This document shows positions 49,701 to 61,253 of a stretch of 64,000 bases of DNA, in pieces. Every line of letters starts with the position of its first letter. The stretch's first letter is position 1. The notes under the pieces are model-generated. The model was not told the DNA's origin. It did not search any database and worked only from the letters and a program-made list of their open reading frames with translations. The stretch spans positions 67,294-131,293 of the forward strand of contig NW_017264207.1 of the NCBI RefSeq assembly GCF_001619985.1, in the 5' to 3' direction. The stretch is from Xylona heveae TC161 (lineage: Eukaryota > Ascomycota > Xylonomycetes > Xylonales > Xylonaceae). A program made the translations under genes and the position numbers.

Positions 49701-50418
49701 ACAAGACCGTTGTCGGGTGTAGCGAACCCATATGAAACTGACACAAGTTTCGCGGAATTAATTGTTATGGTGATGCTTCTGCTGTCACAAACAAGCCATT
49801 GTGAAACCATGTGACAGTCTCTCAAATAGTCGCGGCTACCCAGCTCTATACCTCCGTATGCTGAGGCCAATATCTGCGCAGAGCATACGAGAATCGCCCA
49901 TCCAGACGCGCTATTCCGCCAAAAAAGCTATTCATGGTTGCTCTCTGAAATGACACGAAGGAAAACTCGCACAAATATCACACGTTTCACCCTGTAGCAG
50001 GTGCTTGTGAAAGGGCGGATCAACTGATTCTTTAAAGGCATTCTACCTAGTGCCAAGAGCTCTTGTGCTCTGGGAAAAATCCGGCCTGCGGTCACATCTG
50101 AGGGGCCAACAAGCTCAAGCTGCCCCTTAATGAAGACTGTCGTTTGTGTGGTTGATCGGTGACCACTCAGAGCTGCATCAGTCTCGTGATGAAACATTTT
50201 CTTACCCTTGTTCTATTTGCTGCTCTCTTGAGATTTGATCACGTAAAAATGTTGGCCAGACGCTCTTCACGCAAGGTGCCTTGATGCTTTTCTCTGTTCA
50301 GAAATACCCATCGAGAGCGAAAGGATTATATGTCCATCAGAATATCCTCGAAGAAGCTTGTGTTAGGATCACAGGAATTGATCATCAACCGGAAATATAT
50401 TCTTCGGCAAACCCGAAG
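46713..50418. other. Long intergenic region upstream of glnA
   Basis: About 3.7 kb with no supported gene. The first 700 bp form the glnA promoter. A purine run GAGAGAGAGAGA lies near 48483-48496. Frames in this stretch are short and lack domains or splice support. Confidence 0.45.
47235..47357 (-). promoter_or_regulatory. Cluster of three GATA-factor (AreA-type) sites upstream of glnA
   Basis: CTATCT at 47236-47241 and 47352-47357 and TTATCA at 47336-47341 read AGATAG, AGATAG and TGATAA on the glnA strand, all matching HGATAR. They lie 520-650 bp upstream of the glnA start. AreA-type activators bind pairs of such sites in nitrogen-controlled promoters. The motif is short, so the cluster is suggestive only. 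Confidence 0.4.
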
Positions 50419-50724
50419 ATGTGTCACCTCGAGCACACTTTCCATCTCCCATGTGGTCACTGGGGCAAAAACAAAAATGTCCAACCATGTATTCGGGCGC
50501 AGACGGCTGAAGGGCTCACGCAGGGCTGTTGGGATAGCCAAAGCCTCGGCACGAACAATAGTCAAGGATTATGTCCGGATTGCAAACTTCGAGAGCGTAT
50601 GGGCTGGGCCCCATATACAACTTCCACACGTAGCATGCTGCTACCCAAAATGTCAAGGAACTCACCGAAAAGTTCGGAGTCGGCTTCATCGCACCCCCTT
50701 TGTCTAACGATTCGAAATCGATGA
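50419..50724 (+). CDS. Small Cys/His-rich fungal protein of unknown function
   Basis: A single-exon frame of 101 aa starting MCHLEHTFHLPCGHWGKN, with further Cys at QPCIR, QGCWD and a C-terminal-half GLCPDCKLRER. The pattern (M-C near the start, aromatic, CGH, then single Cys and a final CxxC) resembles the many short uncharacterised proteins of filamentous fungi that probably coordinate zinc. The frame stays open 46 codons further upstream, but the ATG at 50419 places the motif at the N-terminus as in those proteins. It sits alone in a large gap, with no obvious partner. Function unknown. Confidence 0.5.
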   Translation: MCHLEHTFHLPCGHWGKNKNVQPCIRAQTAEGLTQGCWDSQSLGTNNSQGLCPDCKLRERMGWAPYTTSTRSMLLPKMSRNSPKSSESASSHPLCLTIRNR

Positions 50725-51083
50725 CGAATATCCGGCGGGATAGCGAACATATATCGCAACAGTTATGAGATCGATCGCACCGGGTGGAGAAAAAAGCCCA
50801 ACTGAATCAAATCTGAATCTTGTTAAAACGTGTCTGGATAATGTTCAATCACTGAGGTCTTGAAATTCGCGCGCATTGGGAAATTGTCGGAAAATGGGCA
50901 TCATTGAGATATCGATTTCTATTTTCAATAGCCGCCTTACTGAGAAGGCGGGCCATCAATCTGATGGAAATTTCTCTCTATATATGCGCAGTAATATTAT
51001 TAACCGTCGGCTGGCTTCTGCAAAAGTTTTACCATAGAATCTCTTTTGAATGATGACATTGTCTTATGTGGCGAATCTTTCGT
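50725..51083. other. Short intergenic gap 3' of the GH31 gene
   Basis: About 360 bp, no gene seen. Confidence 0.5.
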
Positions 51084-53528
51084 TCATACTCGTGAATCCG
51101 CAAGTAAATATTCGGATATGGCGCCCAATAGATTTCGGTCCAAATCCATAGCCTGTAACTGGCTTAACCTGTGGGTGATTGGTGTCTTTGACTGGACGAC
51201 ATCCCACACTCGCAGTTTGGGGGTGAAGGGCATTTGCGCTTCATGAATGACGGGATAGGTGTGGTATGCAGCATCGGTCTTGACCAATTGAGGAGCGTTT
51301 CCAATTTGAATGGTAATTTTGGAAGTCGAAGGCACGGATTCTAGGTAAATAGATGTTGTGGTAGCAGATTTACTGACCCTCGCCTTCTTCTCTACGCCAT
51401 CAACTTCAACCTTAATGTCTGAGGATGATTCCAGAGACAAGAACGAGAGCAGCCAGTGACGTGTGCTAGGAATAGTCGAAGTGGAAGACGACGGTCCTAC
51501 CGTCAATGTGCCTGTTTGTTGAGTAAAGTTGATGGGTGTAGAGACGGGGCTGGCTTCTTCAAGATGAACCCCTTGATCGTCGTCTTCGATCAGATCAAAT
51601 GAGGCATCCGCGCCAACGACAATCTTCAACTCCACGGAGTCCGGAAGCTTACCGCCATTTGCCGGCTCCTTGGCCGCGTCAAATGGAATGATCGAACCTT
51701 CTTTGGCAAAGACGGCATACCCATCCAAGGGCCGATAAACTAGTATCTCTCGATCACCGTCATAGACAACGCCCGAGAAGACATCAACATGGCGCCCAGG
51801 CGGAAGCCATACCGCTGTGCGAGCCCTGCGCGTCACGTTGTCGCGTGGAGATGTGAAGGGAGCCACCAGCAACTCGGAACCAAAGAAGAATGTATTCTTG
51901 TGGCGATACGCCTCCTTCCGTCTGGGAAAGTACCAGTACACTGGTTGAACAAGGGGCTCGTCGGCGCGGGCAGCCCTTACGTTCATGGAGTATAGGTAGG
52001 GTATCAGCTGATGCCGAAGGCGAAGAGCGTCGGTCATCACAATTTGTGCTTCTTTGTTAAAGCTCCACGGCTCTTTGGTGACAAATGGATTATCACAGGA
52101 GTGGAGGCGAAGAATGGGAGAGAAGACTCCCAACTGCACCCATCGCGTGGTCAGCTCAAAGTCTTTGTAACCTTTCAAGTGCCCGCCAATGTCATGACTC
52201 CACCAACCAAAGCCAATGTTGGAAGATGTCGCGGTGAACTCGGGCTGGAAGTCGAGCGAATCCCAAGTCACATGGGTATCGCCCGAAAACCCAACGGGGT
52301 ATCTGTGGCTACCAGGGCCAGCAAAGCGCGAGAAGGTCAATGGGCGTTTGCCGCCACGCGCGTTTGCCAGGAAATGATAATGATTCAGCACCCATAAGGG
52401 GTCCACGCCAGGAACAGCGGAAAATTCGCCCTGCTGCCAGTCGACCCACCAGAAGTCTATTCCATCGTCTTCAAGGGCTCGGAGCACGACGTTGAAGTAA
52501 GCGTTTAGAAATTTGGGGTCTGTCGCTTCAAAAGGAACGTGCTTGGTCTGACGAGGGTCGCGGCCCAAGGCCTTGCACACCTTTTCAAAAACATCCTCGT
52601 ACTTGGCCACGCCGTCTGCCGGGTGGTCGTTGGGAGTAACCTTGAGGTCCCTCTTATGCAACTCTGCCAGGAACGCTTGAGGGTCCGGAAAGAGCTCCCT
52701 CTGCCAGCTGTAGCCCGTCCAACCGCTCAAGCCGCTCTTTCGTACGCGCTCATCGTCTACCCAGTGCCAGTCCATGTCCAAGACTGCGACGCTCATTGGG
52801 ATTCCTTCAGCACGGAACCGGTCCATGAGCTCGAGATATTCATCCGCCGTATACTTGTAGTATCGGCTCCACCAATTGCCCAACGACCAGCGCGGCAAGA
52901 GTGGCTGCTTCCCCGAGATTGTATACAGAGCCTTGACGGCAGCTTTGTAATCGAAGCCATATGCAAAGAGGTAGCCATCAATACGTGCTCCTGGTCGACG
53001 TCCGGCTACCCAGCCATCATCAGTGAAGAGCATTGTGTGCGAGTCGTCCAGAGCTGAGAAGCCATTGGCCGCAATCACTCCCGGCCCCAGTGGAATACGA
53101 CCATTGGCCTCATCGAGAGTCCGCGCAGTGCCGCCCAGCTCATACATGCCGGGTGGGCAGTTGGGAATGGTGCCTCCATAACGCCATTCACTGTGGTAGC
53201 TCGTCACTCCTCCTTTGACCTGGACGCGGAGGCCACCCGGACTGAAGGGTAGCTTGTCGTAGCGTAGATGGAAGTGGTCTGTGGCTATCTCAAGGGTTGA
53301 TTCTGTATCGATAACCTCATAATCTGGTACGGGTAGATCACGGTTAATGGCAAAGGTCGAGGCACGATCTTCAAAGATGCCATCTTCAGCATACTCGTAG
53401 CGGAGCAAGCCTGAGGTAAGGAGGGTGAAACGGTACTTGGTCTCGCCTTGGCCCCCAACCACAGCAGCAGGATTGGCTACGGGACGACTGTGAAAGCGAC
53501 GCAACGAATCCGACAAGGAGTCACCCAT
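51084..53528 (-). CDS. Glycoside hydrolase family 31 (alpha-glucosidase/alpha-xylosidase type), intracellular
   Basis: Intronless, 814 aa. The GH31 catalytic domain shows WSLGNWWSRYY, VLDMDWHW, the nucleophile motif FWWVDWQQG with Asp363, then FSGDTHVTWDSLDF with the acid/base Asp417, and SHDIGGH. An N-terminal galactose-mutarotase-like beta domain and C-terminal beta domains complete the usual order. There is no signal peptide, so the enzyme is probably cytosolic, acting on imported or internal alpha-linked oligosaccharides. GH31 includes alpha-glucosidases, alpha-xylosidases and sulfoquinovosidases; the WVDWQQG form of the nucleophile motif belongs to a distinct subgroup, and I cannot assign the substrate. 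The absence of introns in so long a gene, unlike its neighbours, is notable and might reflect horizontal origin, though GH31 genes without introns are not rare in fungi. Confidence 0.93.
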   Translation of the reverse strand: MGDSLSDSLRRFHSRPVANPAAVVGGQGETKYRFTLLTSGLLRYEYAEDGIFEDRASTFAINRDLPVPDYEVIDTESTLEIATDHFHLRYDKLPFSPGGLRVQVKGGVTSYHSEWRYGGTIPNCPPGMYELGGTARTLDEANGRIPLGPGVIAANGFSALDDSHTMLFTDDGWVAGRRPGARIDGYLFAYGFDYKAAVKALYTISGKQPLLPRWSLGNWWSRYYKYTADEYLELMDRFRAEGIPMSVAVLDMDWHWVDDERVRKSGLSGWTGYSWQRELFPDPQAFLAELHKRDLKVTPNDHPADGVAKYEDVFEKVCKALGRDPRQTKHVPFEATDPKFLNAYFNVVLRALEDDGIDFWWVDWQQGEFSAVPGVDPLWVLNHYHFLANARGGKRPLTFSRFAGPGSHRYPVGFSGDTHVTWDSLDFQPEFTATSSNIGFGWWSHDIGGHLKGYKDFELTTRWVQLGVFSPILRLHSCDNPFVTKEPWSFNKEAQIVMTDALRLRHQLIPYLYSMNVRAARADEPLVQPVYWYFPRRKEAYRHKNTFFFGSELLVAPFTSPRDNVTRRARTAVWLPPGRHVDVFSGVVYDGDREILVYRPLDGYAVFAKEGSIIPFDAAKEPANGGKLPDSVELKIVVGADASFDLIEDDDQGVHLEEASPVSTPINFTQQTGTLTVGPSSSTSTIPSTRHWLLSFLSLESSSDIKVEVDGVEKKARVSKSATTTSIYLESVPSTSKITIQIGNAPQLVKTDAAYHTYPVIHEAQMPFTPKLRVWDVVQSKTPITHRLSQLQAMDLDRNLLGAISEYLLADSRV

Positions 53529-55330
53529 GATGATCGGCAGCGTTTGTAACGATAAACACTTGTACGTATACTCGAACGAGGGGAGAGTATTTGATTGCTC
53601 TCACGGGCAATCAAGGATGGTAGAGGAGGTTGACTGACCCGTATGTCGAGCTCGAGTATTGGTTCAAGAGGGATGATCGTCGTTTCCCCCTCTTCCGTTG
53701 TCCAATCTACCACCGCACTGCGTAGAGTCGAGCATCGTGATACATATCGATCTTGGTGCAAGAGTCGAGAGCAAACATGGTCATTGTTAGCAAAGTCTAT
53801 ACCAATTGCACAGCTACTTGATTCTAAGGCACAGTTTGAAGGCCTAGAAGCGCTGTTGCACCTTGGTATAGAGTCATTGAGAATATACAGCCCATCTAGA
53901 AGTCACAGGAATGGATTTGCAGCAATGGAGCATATCGAGGTCTGGAGGAATGAGATAACTATCTGCATCTTTGGATTCTCACGTCCGCTGTAGAGATGAA
54001 ATTGTGTCAGAACACGTGATAGCTGCGACAATGAATACTATCGATGACTCCGATTATCCCTGGATGATAATGGTATTTCATTTCATACTTTGTAACTTGT
54101 TCTTTCCTTGATATAAGGTATATTAAAGGGCAACTTTGCAAAGTGTCATTAGGAAAGATGTGCTTAAATATTAAAACTGTTACTCTAGACATGGAAAAGG
54201 CAGCTGTCCAGCGATGTTACTGTAACATAAGTGAAGGGCTACGTCATGACTAAGCTAAACCTTGCCCCTGTACCTGGTTAGGACCTCGGGAGGCATCAAG
54301 CCATTAGAGCAACTCTACCTCCATACCTCCGTACAGAGCTGTACTTGTATTAACGATTAATTAGTCTAGACAAGGTATAGAGATATAAGGTATTTTGATA
54401 AAATTCTACTCCGTATAGAGGTATTAATTTAGAAGAGATATCTTGGGTAGCTAGTCGAGTCGGTCCGTACAGTTGATGTCGTTCATTAAACTTGAAACGC
54501 TGGATGGGAACGGCAGAAGCGAAGCGAAAAAGGGACAGCTAAAAGGACCCTGTGTCGATCCGCCGATATATGATTGGCGAGATAAGCATTGTAATATAAC
54601 CAGGATGAGAAAAGAAAAGCGGTACGACTTTGTACGAAGCTACGAGTACTTGGAGTAGATAGTTCACGGCCAACGGCTTGGTGGTGAGAAAAACTGCTCT
54701 TGGACTTCAACCGTCTTTCCCCTCGCCTTCAATCTAACTGGCCCAGACACTGTACCGACTCCTTTTCCCCCCTGTTGACTTTTCCCCACTCAGGTTGTTC
54801 TACCGATCGGGACCCCTTTCGACGGAGATTTCTCCCTCCGAGTTAATTTTCCCAGTCGGTACTCTCTCATTTCTATGTAGATTATCTCCATCGCTGTCTA
54901 TACTTTCCTATTGCATATAGTTACATAGAGAGAGAGAGAGAGCTCTTTGCCTGTTTCAAATTTGACTGCGATCGTCATTATTGCTTTAGGGTGAGATCAT
55001 TCTGTCATTTTGCACTGCTCATCGGCTTCTTGCATATGCCTGACTCGAGTTGAGACTCGAGCTTGTGCAAGGTTCATTTTGCTCTGTCGAACGCTCGAGA
55101 CTGGCACTGTTCAGCTTAAAAGTGCTTCCCCATTTGATATGCTGCCTTTGCTGATTTCTGAAATTGTCAAATGGGGACAAAGGGAAAAGGCTAATCGCAA
55201 TATTCTTTCTACAGAATCAGCCTTGCTTGAGGCTTGGCATGTTAAGTCTACCATTGCCCACAACGACACCTCATAGCTAGACAAGAGGCACTCGGTTCCT
55301 CTGAGAAGCCCCGGCTCTCGAATTGAAGCC
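53529..55330. other. Divergent promoter region between the GH31 gene and the 1308-aa gene
   Basis: About 1.8 kb without a supported gene. Around 54,000-54,450 it is AT-rich and contains CTCCGTA words (54333, 54411). A (GA)n run lies at 54926-54942, in C/T-rich and TATA-like sequence that is probably the promoter of the right-hand gene. Confidence 0.45.
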
Positions 55331-58300
55331 ATGGCTGCGCACGGCCAATTCGAGCTGCCAGCTCGTCGGACAGTGCGAAGCCAGAGTGTTGCGAGCGACC
55401 GAGTTGTTACCGCTGGATATTCTTTTCTTCAGGCGCCGCCTGTTTCAGTCAATCCAGGTCCTGCATATATTGCTCCTGCTGCTGCGTCGCAAATTGCTAC
55501 GGCCCACCATGTCGCTTTTATCCAAGAGAGGTCCGGCCGCGAATCGGGCGGTCCAACAGGGGATGTGGCCATCATTGCTCCTGTCGCATTATCTTTGATC
55601 AATACGTTCCTGGATCACCTCCTCTATACAATCTTATCGGTATCTCGATCAACCTCACTGCCGGCCATCAAACCCGCGCTCTCCGACATTCTCCGACCCA
55701 AGCTCGCACGAGACGCAATCGCCGAGGCTGAAGAAGAGCTGGAAGGCTTTCTGGACGGTGGCGAGAGCGAGGAGCTGCTGGCCGCTCAAGGCTTTCACGA
55801 TATTAGAGGAAACTGGGATTTGGAACTTGTATGGAAGCGTACACGCCTTCGGTGCATGGTCTACTCCAGATTAGGCGACCTCGAGGAAGACGACGAGGAG
55901 GTCTTCAACGAAGAAGCCCAGCTCGATGAATTCGCCGGGGCTCACCGACCATTCTCCGCCGATTCCGATGTGATCTCTTCACCAGTAGCCATCTTCCTCG
56001 CTTCTGTGATCGAGTTTATCGGTGAGCAGGTGCTCGTTGTCGCTGCCAAAGCAGCATTTGACCGTTTCCAACTGAGTAATGCAAAGTTGGACCAGCAACA
56101 GAACTCCGCTACTGCAGTACTTGGCACGGGTCATGTGGTGATTGAAGAGTTGGATGCCGAAAAAGTAGCCATGAACCCCACCCTTGGACGATTATGGCGC
56201 GCTTGGAGGAAGCATCTGCGATCTGCATCGACGCCCTTTGCAAGACCAATGTCCCGCAACTCCATTTTCCGGCAGAGTAACCTCTCCTCAATGGCCAGCC
56301 CAAGCAGTCTTCGAAGTAGTACAGCTACTCCTGACGGCGGCCACGCGGCTAGTCGTGAACCCCCCACAACTTCTCTACCAGAGGAACCAATCAGTCAAAA
56401 TGTGGAGTCTTTGGCTTATCCGACCGAAGGTCCGAAAGACTCCAGTGGCTCAAATGCACAGGATCATGCTGGTGATGAAATCGGGAACGTTTCTGTTTCG
56501 AGAATCAGGTCTCAGCGGCGACCACACAGCATGTTCATCCCGGCAGGCTTGCCCGCCGCACCAGTGGCCGAGGGCGAATCTTTCTCCACGAGTACGAATA
56601 ACAAGAGACACTCGTTTATGCCAACAACTCGCTATATGCGCTCGAGGTCACTGCCGTCCAATGAACGGAAGCCCGACCTCTCATTTCTACCAGAAGAGCC
56701 TTGTGAGTACTTCTCAGTCTCCACCGGGCGGCGTACCCGTTGTAACAGTGTCATATGAGAGTTACTAACCTCCGCTTTCCCCCTTTTTTTTTCTTTAGCC
56801 ACTAAGCCATCTATCCCTTCAATCCAAGAGCATGACGCGCAAAATTCTCATCTAAGAGACCTTCTTGCCAATATGGTTGCTAATGCAAGTGCCATCGGCA
56901 CCTCAGCCTTGGAAGGCATTACCGCAGCAGCAAAGGGAGAGGCCCCTGATGCGCAAGTCACTCCTGCTGACGAGACACGGATGGATTTGGATCAGATTTC
57001 GAATGGCAAACCTACGAGTCAGATTAGTTACGATGACGAAGAGCCGCAGATCATGAATTCGAGCCGAGTGTCCTTTGAGGGAAGCACCCCTGTTGAAGTT
57101 GTGCAAACCAGATCTGGGGCTCCATCAAGCTCTTGGTCCTTTACTACGGCAGAAGCTACGCATCGACGGTCTACTGAAGGAGAGAGTTATAGACAGGGCC
57201 AACACGATACCGATGGCGATGAGAGTGTCATCGGCTTGGCTCGTTCATCGGATGTTCCGAGTCCTGTTCCCTCCAAGCGATCTTCGTCAGTTTATTCGTC
57301 TGGGATTGCGGATATGCTGAGCCGAAGGTCAGATCGCGATTCGCGAGCGCTCTCAGAGCGATCACTGGGCGTGCCAAGCGACGAGGCGTCAAACGCCGAC
57401 AAGCGGAGATCGCGGTTCGTCTTGATGACACCGCCAGTGCCTCGGAGTCAAAGGAGCTCAGCTGCTTCGTCCCTCTCGGAGCGCACAGAAACGCCTGGTG
57501 AAGCTTCCGAACCAGGCATGTTGGAAACTCGCCGCTCTATTCTTGACGCGGGCAGTGCGCCACCACTCTCGCCCTTGCGGGAACTCGTAGAGGCTGCCGG
57601 AGGAGGTTCAGACGATGAAGATTCCGTATTCACTGGATACGATACAGTTGACTTTGTACACGCATACGAAGACAACTCGCCCGTCGTTTCAAGTTTCAAG
57701 ACTGAAGGTTTTACCTCTGGTGCAGCGAAGGAGCAGGAGCCTTCACTGCTCACAAAGTCCGTGCACGAGATGCATTCTGAAAATGTGAGTTTCGCGGGGA
57801 GACAGCCTAACGTTTTTGTAATATGATTGCTGACCTCGATAGGCTCCCGGGGGTGCGAAGTTACCCACAGAACCCGCCCTAGCATTGTCACCGCTTGAAC
57901 AATCTGTGCCTGCTGCCGCGTTGAACAACGCCTCCAACGCAAGGGATGTCAGTGCGCAATCTTCGCTTCAACCCAAATCGCCAACCGCTTCAACCGCACC
58001 ATCGACATCTGGCACCACGCCTAATGATGCCTCCTTCGCCAACCGTCCTCGGCAGCCCTCGTTGCCTTCCCGAGATGCCCGAATTCAGAATGAGTCAACA
58101 AGAGACTTTGCAGACTTTATCCGGTCTACAGGCCCTGCCAATGAAGCAGTGAACCAACCTGCGGCACTCCACATATCTCCCCCACTTACTCCGCGACCTC
58201 CCACGTCTGTCAGCAGCAAGTCTCGCACTCCTACCATCACCACCAGCCCGAAACGAAAAGAAATTGGAATGTCGCCCACCGGACTTCATCCCATCATTTC

Positions 58301-59411
58301 CGATGCGCGACGAGATATCCCGCCCTCTGCCGGTTCCTCTTCTACGCGCCGTTTTCAAGCACGCGATGCAGCTACTTCTAATGCCGATACAAGCTCCGAC
58401 CTCATTGACTTCATACGCCAAGGCCCTCCCAGCGATCCGTACGCTCACCGTTTTGGAGGGCAAGGTAATGGCGGGCTCAAGTCCGTTGCTCCCACCAGGA
58501 CCACCATGGACTCTGACGAGCTCTCCGTGGCAGGAAACGGGCGTTCCCGAGGCGTCGTATCCATGGCTAGTACGGTTGAAAGCTCAGTCAATGCAAAATC
58601 TGGTCACTCGTCTATGAATTCACGGACTGGACTTCTCAGTCATCCAAACGGATTCGACAAGCCTACCGCCGCCCATGTGGGCCGACTCATGACATCTGAC
58701 CCACCAGTCCCACAAAGAAAGCAACGTCGCGTTCGGGACCCCTATGCCATTGACTCTGACAGCGAAGACGATGAGCTCGAGGAAAACATCAAGCCAAAAC
58801 GTAATGAAGAGAGCCTCATCGACTTCCTCCGTAACGTCCCGCCACCCTTTGAACCTGAGCCTCCTCGGCCGGTTTCCAGCCACACCCAGAAATCTGGTCG
58901 AACGATACTCCAAAAGAGCCCCGGGCCAAAAGCAAAATCACGAGCTGGCGGAAAAGCAATCTCCAAAGGTGCCATTAGCAAGCCGACTCTGATTCCTCTT
59001 CCTCCTCAGCATGCTGCTATGCCATCCCTAACTACCAGCGGCGCACCGCATCTATCTCTCAACCAACATCTGCACGACTCGCCTCTCTTGCCGGACAGTC
59101 TGCGGCTAGGAAACACCCATCTCGACGCCATGTCGAGAACCACGTCCATTCGCTCAACTCAGTCGTCGAATCCCGATCCGGTCCGCCATGTGTATATCCC
59201 GCCTTCCCGATCTGGACCCCGATCGGGTCCTAATTTTCAGGCTCGCTCAGGGCGGTTGGACAATAGCAGCACATCAGATCTTGCCGATTTTTTGAAAAAT
59301 TCTGGCCCGCCCCCTGGATGGCAGAGCCAGCCAAAGCCATTGCCTATCTTGGTAAAGGAAGAGAGCACTTTTTCGCGCGTCTTTGGACGTCGGAAGAAGA
59401 CTGCTGCTTAG
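55331..59411 (+). CDS. Large disordered fungal protein with four D-[FL]-[AI]-D-F-[IL]-type repeat motifs
   Basis: Three exons, 55331-56702, 56799-57784 and 57843-59411, give about 1308 aa. An N-terminal conserved-looking part (about 75-290) has VAIIAPVALSLINTFLDHLL, ALSDILRPKLARDAIAEAEE and SPVAIFLASVIEFIGEQ, helical and partly reminiscent of a histone-fold helix, but unassigned. The remaining 1000 residues are Ser/Pro-rich and disordered. The C-terminal third holds four copies of a short motif: DFADFIRSTGP, DLIDFIRQGPP, SLIDFLRNVPP and DLADFLKNSGPP. It ends in a basic tail, FGRRKKTAA. The repeated motif is likely a docking peptide for one partner. I do not recognise a named orthologue; some fungal genomes label such proteins Flo11-like, which the sequence does not support, as there is no signal peptide or GPI site. 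Confidence 0.85.
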
Positions 59412-60503
59412 ATTCCATATAATCGGTTCGAACACTACACTGTCTTTTCGGCTTTGAAAGTGTAATTTCTGTTCATATCTTCCGGATTTCATTGACCATA
59501 ACTTTTAATCAACATTTTTTTCTTCTTCCCGCTTCTCGGTTGAGGTTCCATCTGGTTTTTTTCTACTATACCTGCTCTTTTGTTTCGGCTTGGCTCTTTG
59601 CTTTTTTTTTGGAATGAATTTGCATTTTACATACCCCGCCATTTTTTTCTTACCTTTCTACCTTCTGCATTATTGGATTCATCCAAAAAGCCCTTTTCAC
59701 TTTCCTTCTTCTTTGGCACTCAATGCGCCATGCTTGTCCTGTCAGGCCGCATTGATACTTTTCCCTTTTTCTTTCTCTTCTCAGCTGGGGCTTTGTCCAT
59801 TAGCGGCATTTGGAGCACAGCCGTACATTTTAATGTATGATTTAATGAGGTGCACGTTCTTTTTTGTTGGGGTGTAAACTTTTTTTTTTTGGTTTTTCCA
59901 TCTTTCGAGAAAGTTTTTTTTTGGTCTTTCAAGGGTATATCTAATTGTAATTGGTAAAACCGTCCCCCTTCTCTAATCCATGAGGGCGCGAATATAATTT
60001 TATTATTCCTCTCTTGCATGAAATAATTAGATCAGCTGTGAGAGAGGAAAGAGACATGTGCCATTTTCAATTAAGCTTCAAAATACATGTAGTCTTTCAT
60101 TATAAAGCTATTTTAACTAGTATTTCCAAGTGTTCTGGTGTTGGAAACCCGACTCACTCGGCGACGGCGAGCAGCAACAGAGCAAATACGTTCGACGATC
60201 ATGACTGTCATTGTCGATCAAGGTTGAAACGCCGCGTGGGAAATCCGTGGTGGGAAATCGCCTTCCTAGCCCATCTCCGCTCTTTCGCAGATCTGCGTAT
60301 TTGACGAGCCGGCGGAGCAAGGAGCGCTTGAGGACTCTCCCGACGGAGAAAGTCGTAGTCGAGCTACGATACTGAGGGCGAGTAAGAGTGCCGGATTAAC
60401 ATAGAGTTTCACAGCGTGAGGAACATAGCGTGTAGCTCGTCGCAGCGTGACTTCTGACAGAGAGGGAGTAGGAGAAGAAGTAAACGGGTGCCACTTTGTT
60501 TTC
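59412..60503. other. Convergent intergenic region
   Basis: About 1.1 kb, T-rich at 59500-59950 on the + strand, probably the 3' untranslated region of the preceding gene. Frames here are T-run artefacts (Phe/Leu/Ser). No gene. Confidence 0.6.
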
Positions 60504-61253
60504 TCACCCGCTACTACTTAATATCCGGCTCCGTCGCGATCGTAACGACTGCAGAATCGTATTTCGGTCAGGCACACGTAATGTTGTTCCTGGAATACTA
60601 GCCATTTGGCTTTGACTATGGCGCCCAACTCCTCCTTCAATCAGTCTTCCATCCTCTTCGGTCTCGGACGAATCGCTGTCCAGGACGTGGACTTGTTCTG
60701 TCATGGAAGCGGGATCTTCGCTGTCGAAGCTATTTCCCAAGTGTCCGGGCATCTGAAAACCATGTCCGCGTTCCGCTGCACCTCTTCCAGCGGCGCCGCC
60801 GTTTGGTGCGTCGACCTGGCCAGTATTATTGCCGGTGCCTCTCTGCGTACGCCTTCTCTTCCGCCCGGTAATGGGATGTCGATCATTCGCACTTGCTTCC
60901 TCCGCTCGCCACCGCGCGAGGATCTCATCTTCCTTCTTATTTTCCAGTTGGTGATATGACGCGTGGTGTCCGCAGCCATCGCATTCGAAGCTCGTCGCGG
61001 CCTTGGTTGGGTGAATCATGAAGCGGAGACAAGGACAGCCTGGGGCAATGAGGGACGCTTTGTGCGTGCAGGGGCCACGGGGAGGTGTATAGCCCATCTA
61101 GCAATATTGATGTTAGCCTTGACAGGAGATGGGCATTGATGTAAGGAATATTCCAAGACTCACCTGGACCCAAATGTTGTTTGTAAAGATCTGTGGACTG
61201 TTGACGCCCACACCGGCAATACCGGTATTATTGGACGTGTTAGAGTGCGACAT
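60504..61253 (-). CDS. Conserved fungal protein with Cys-rich CxC...CDGCGHH segment, function unknown
   Basis: Two exons, 61253-61164 and 61097-60504, give about 227 aa. Exon 1 encodes a Ser/Asn/Gly-rich start ending NNIWVQ. Exon 2 begins MGYTPPRGPCTHKASLIAPG with CPCLRFMIHP and FECDGCGHHASYH, a Cys/His cluster that could bind zinc, followed by a Glu-rich helix (ENKKEDEILARWRAEE), a basic patch GRKRRRTQRG that may be a nuclear signal, and an acidic disordered tail with DSDSSETEED. The exon join is clean (CAG/GTGAGT and CTAG) and keeps the frame, although exon 2 has its own ATG. I know this only as an uncharacterised fungal family. It is divergent from the U1-C gene. Confidence 0.75.

Noticed and set aside
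53643-53993. 116-codon frame starting MSSSSIGSRG
   Set aside because: Lies in the GH31 promoter, with low-complexity start and no recognisable domain.
59580-59877. Phe/Leu-rich frames resembling membrane segments
   Set aside because: Caused by T-rich 3' untranslated sequence.
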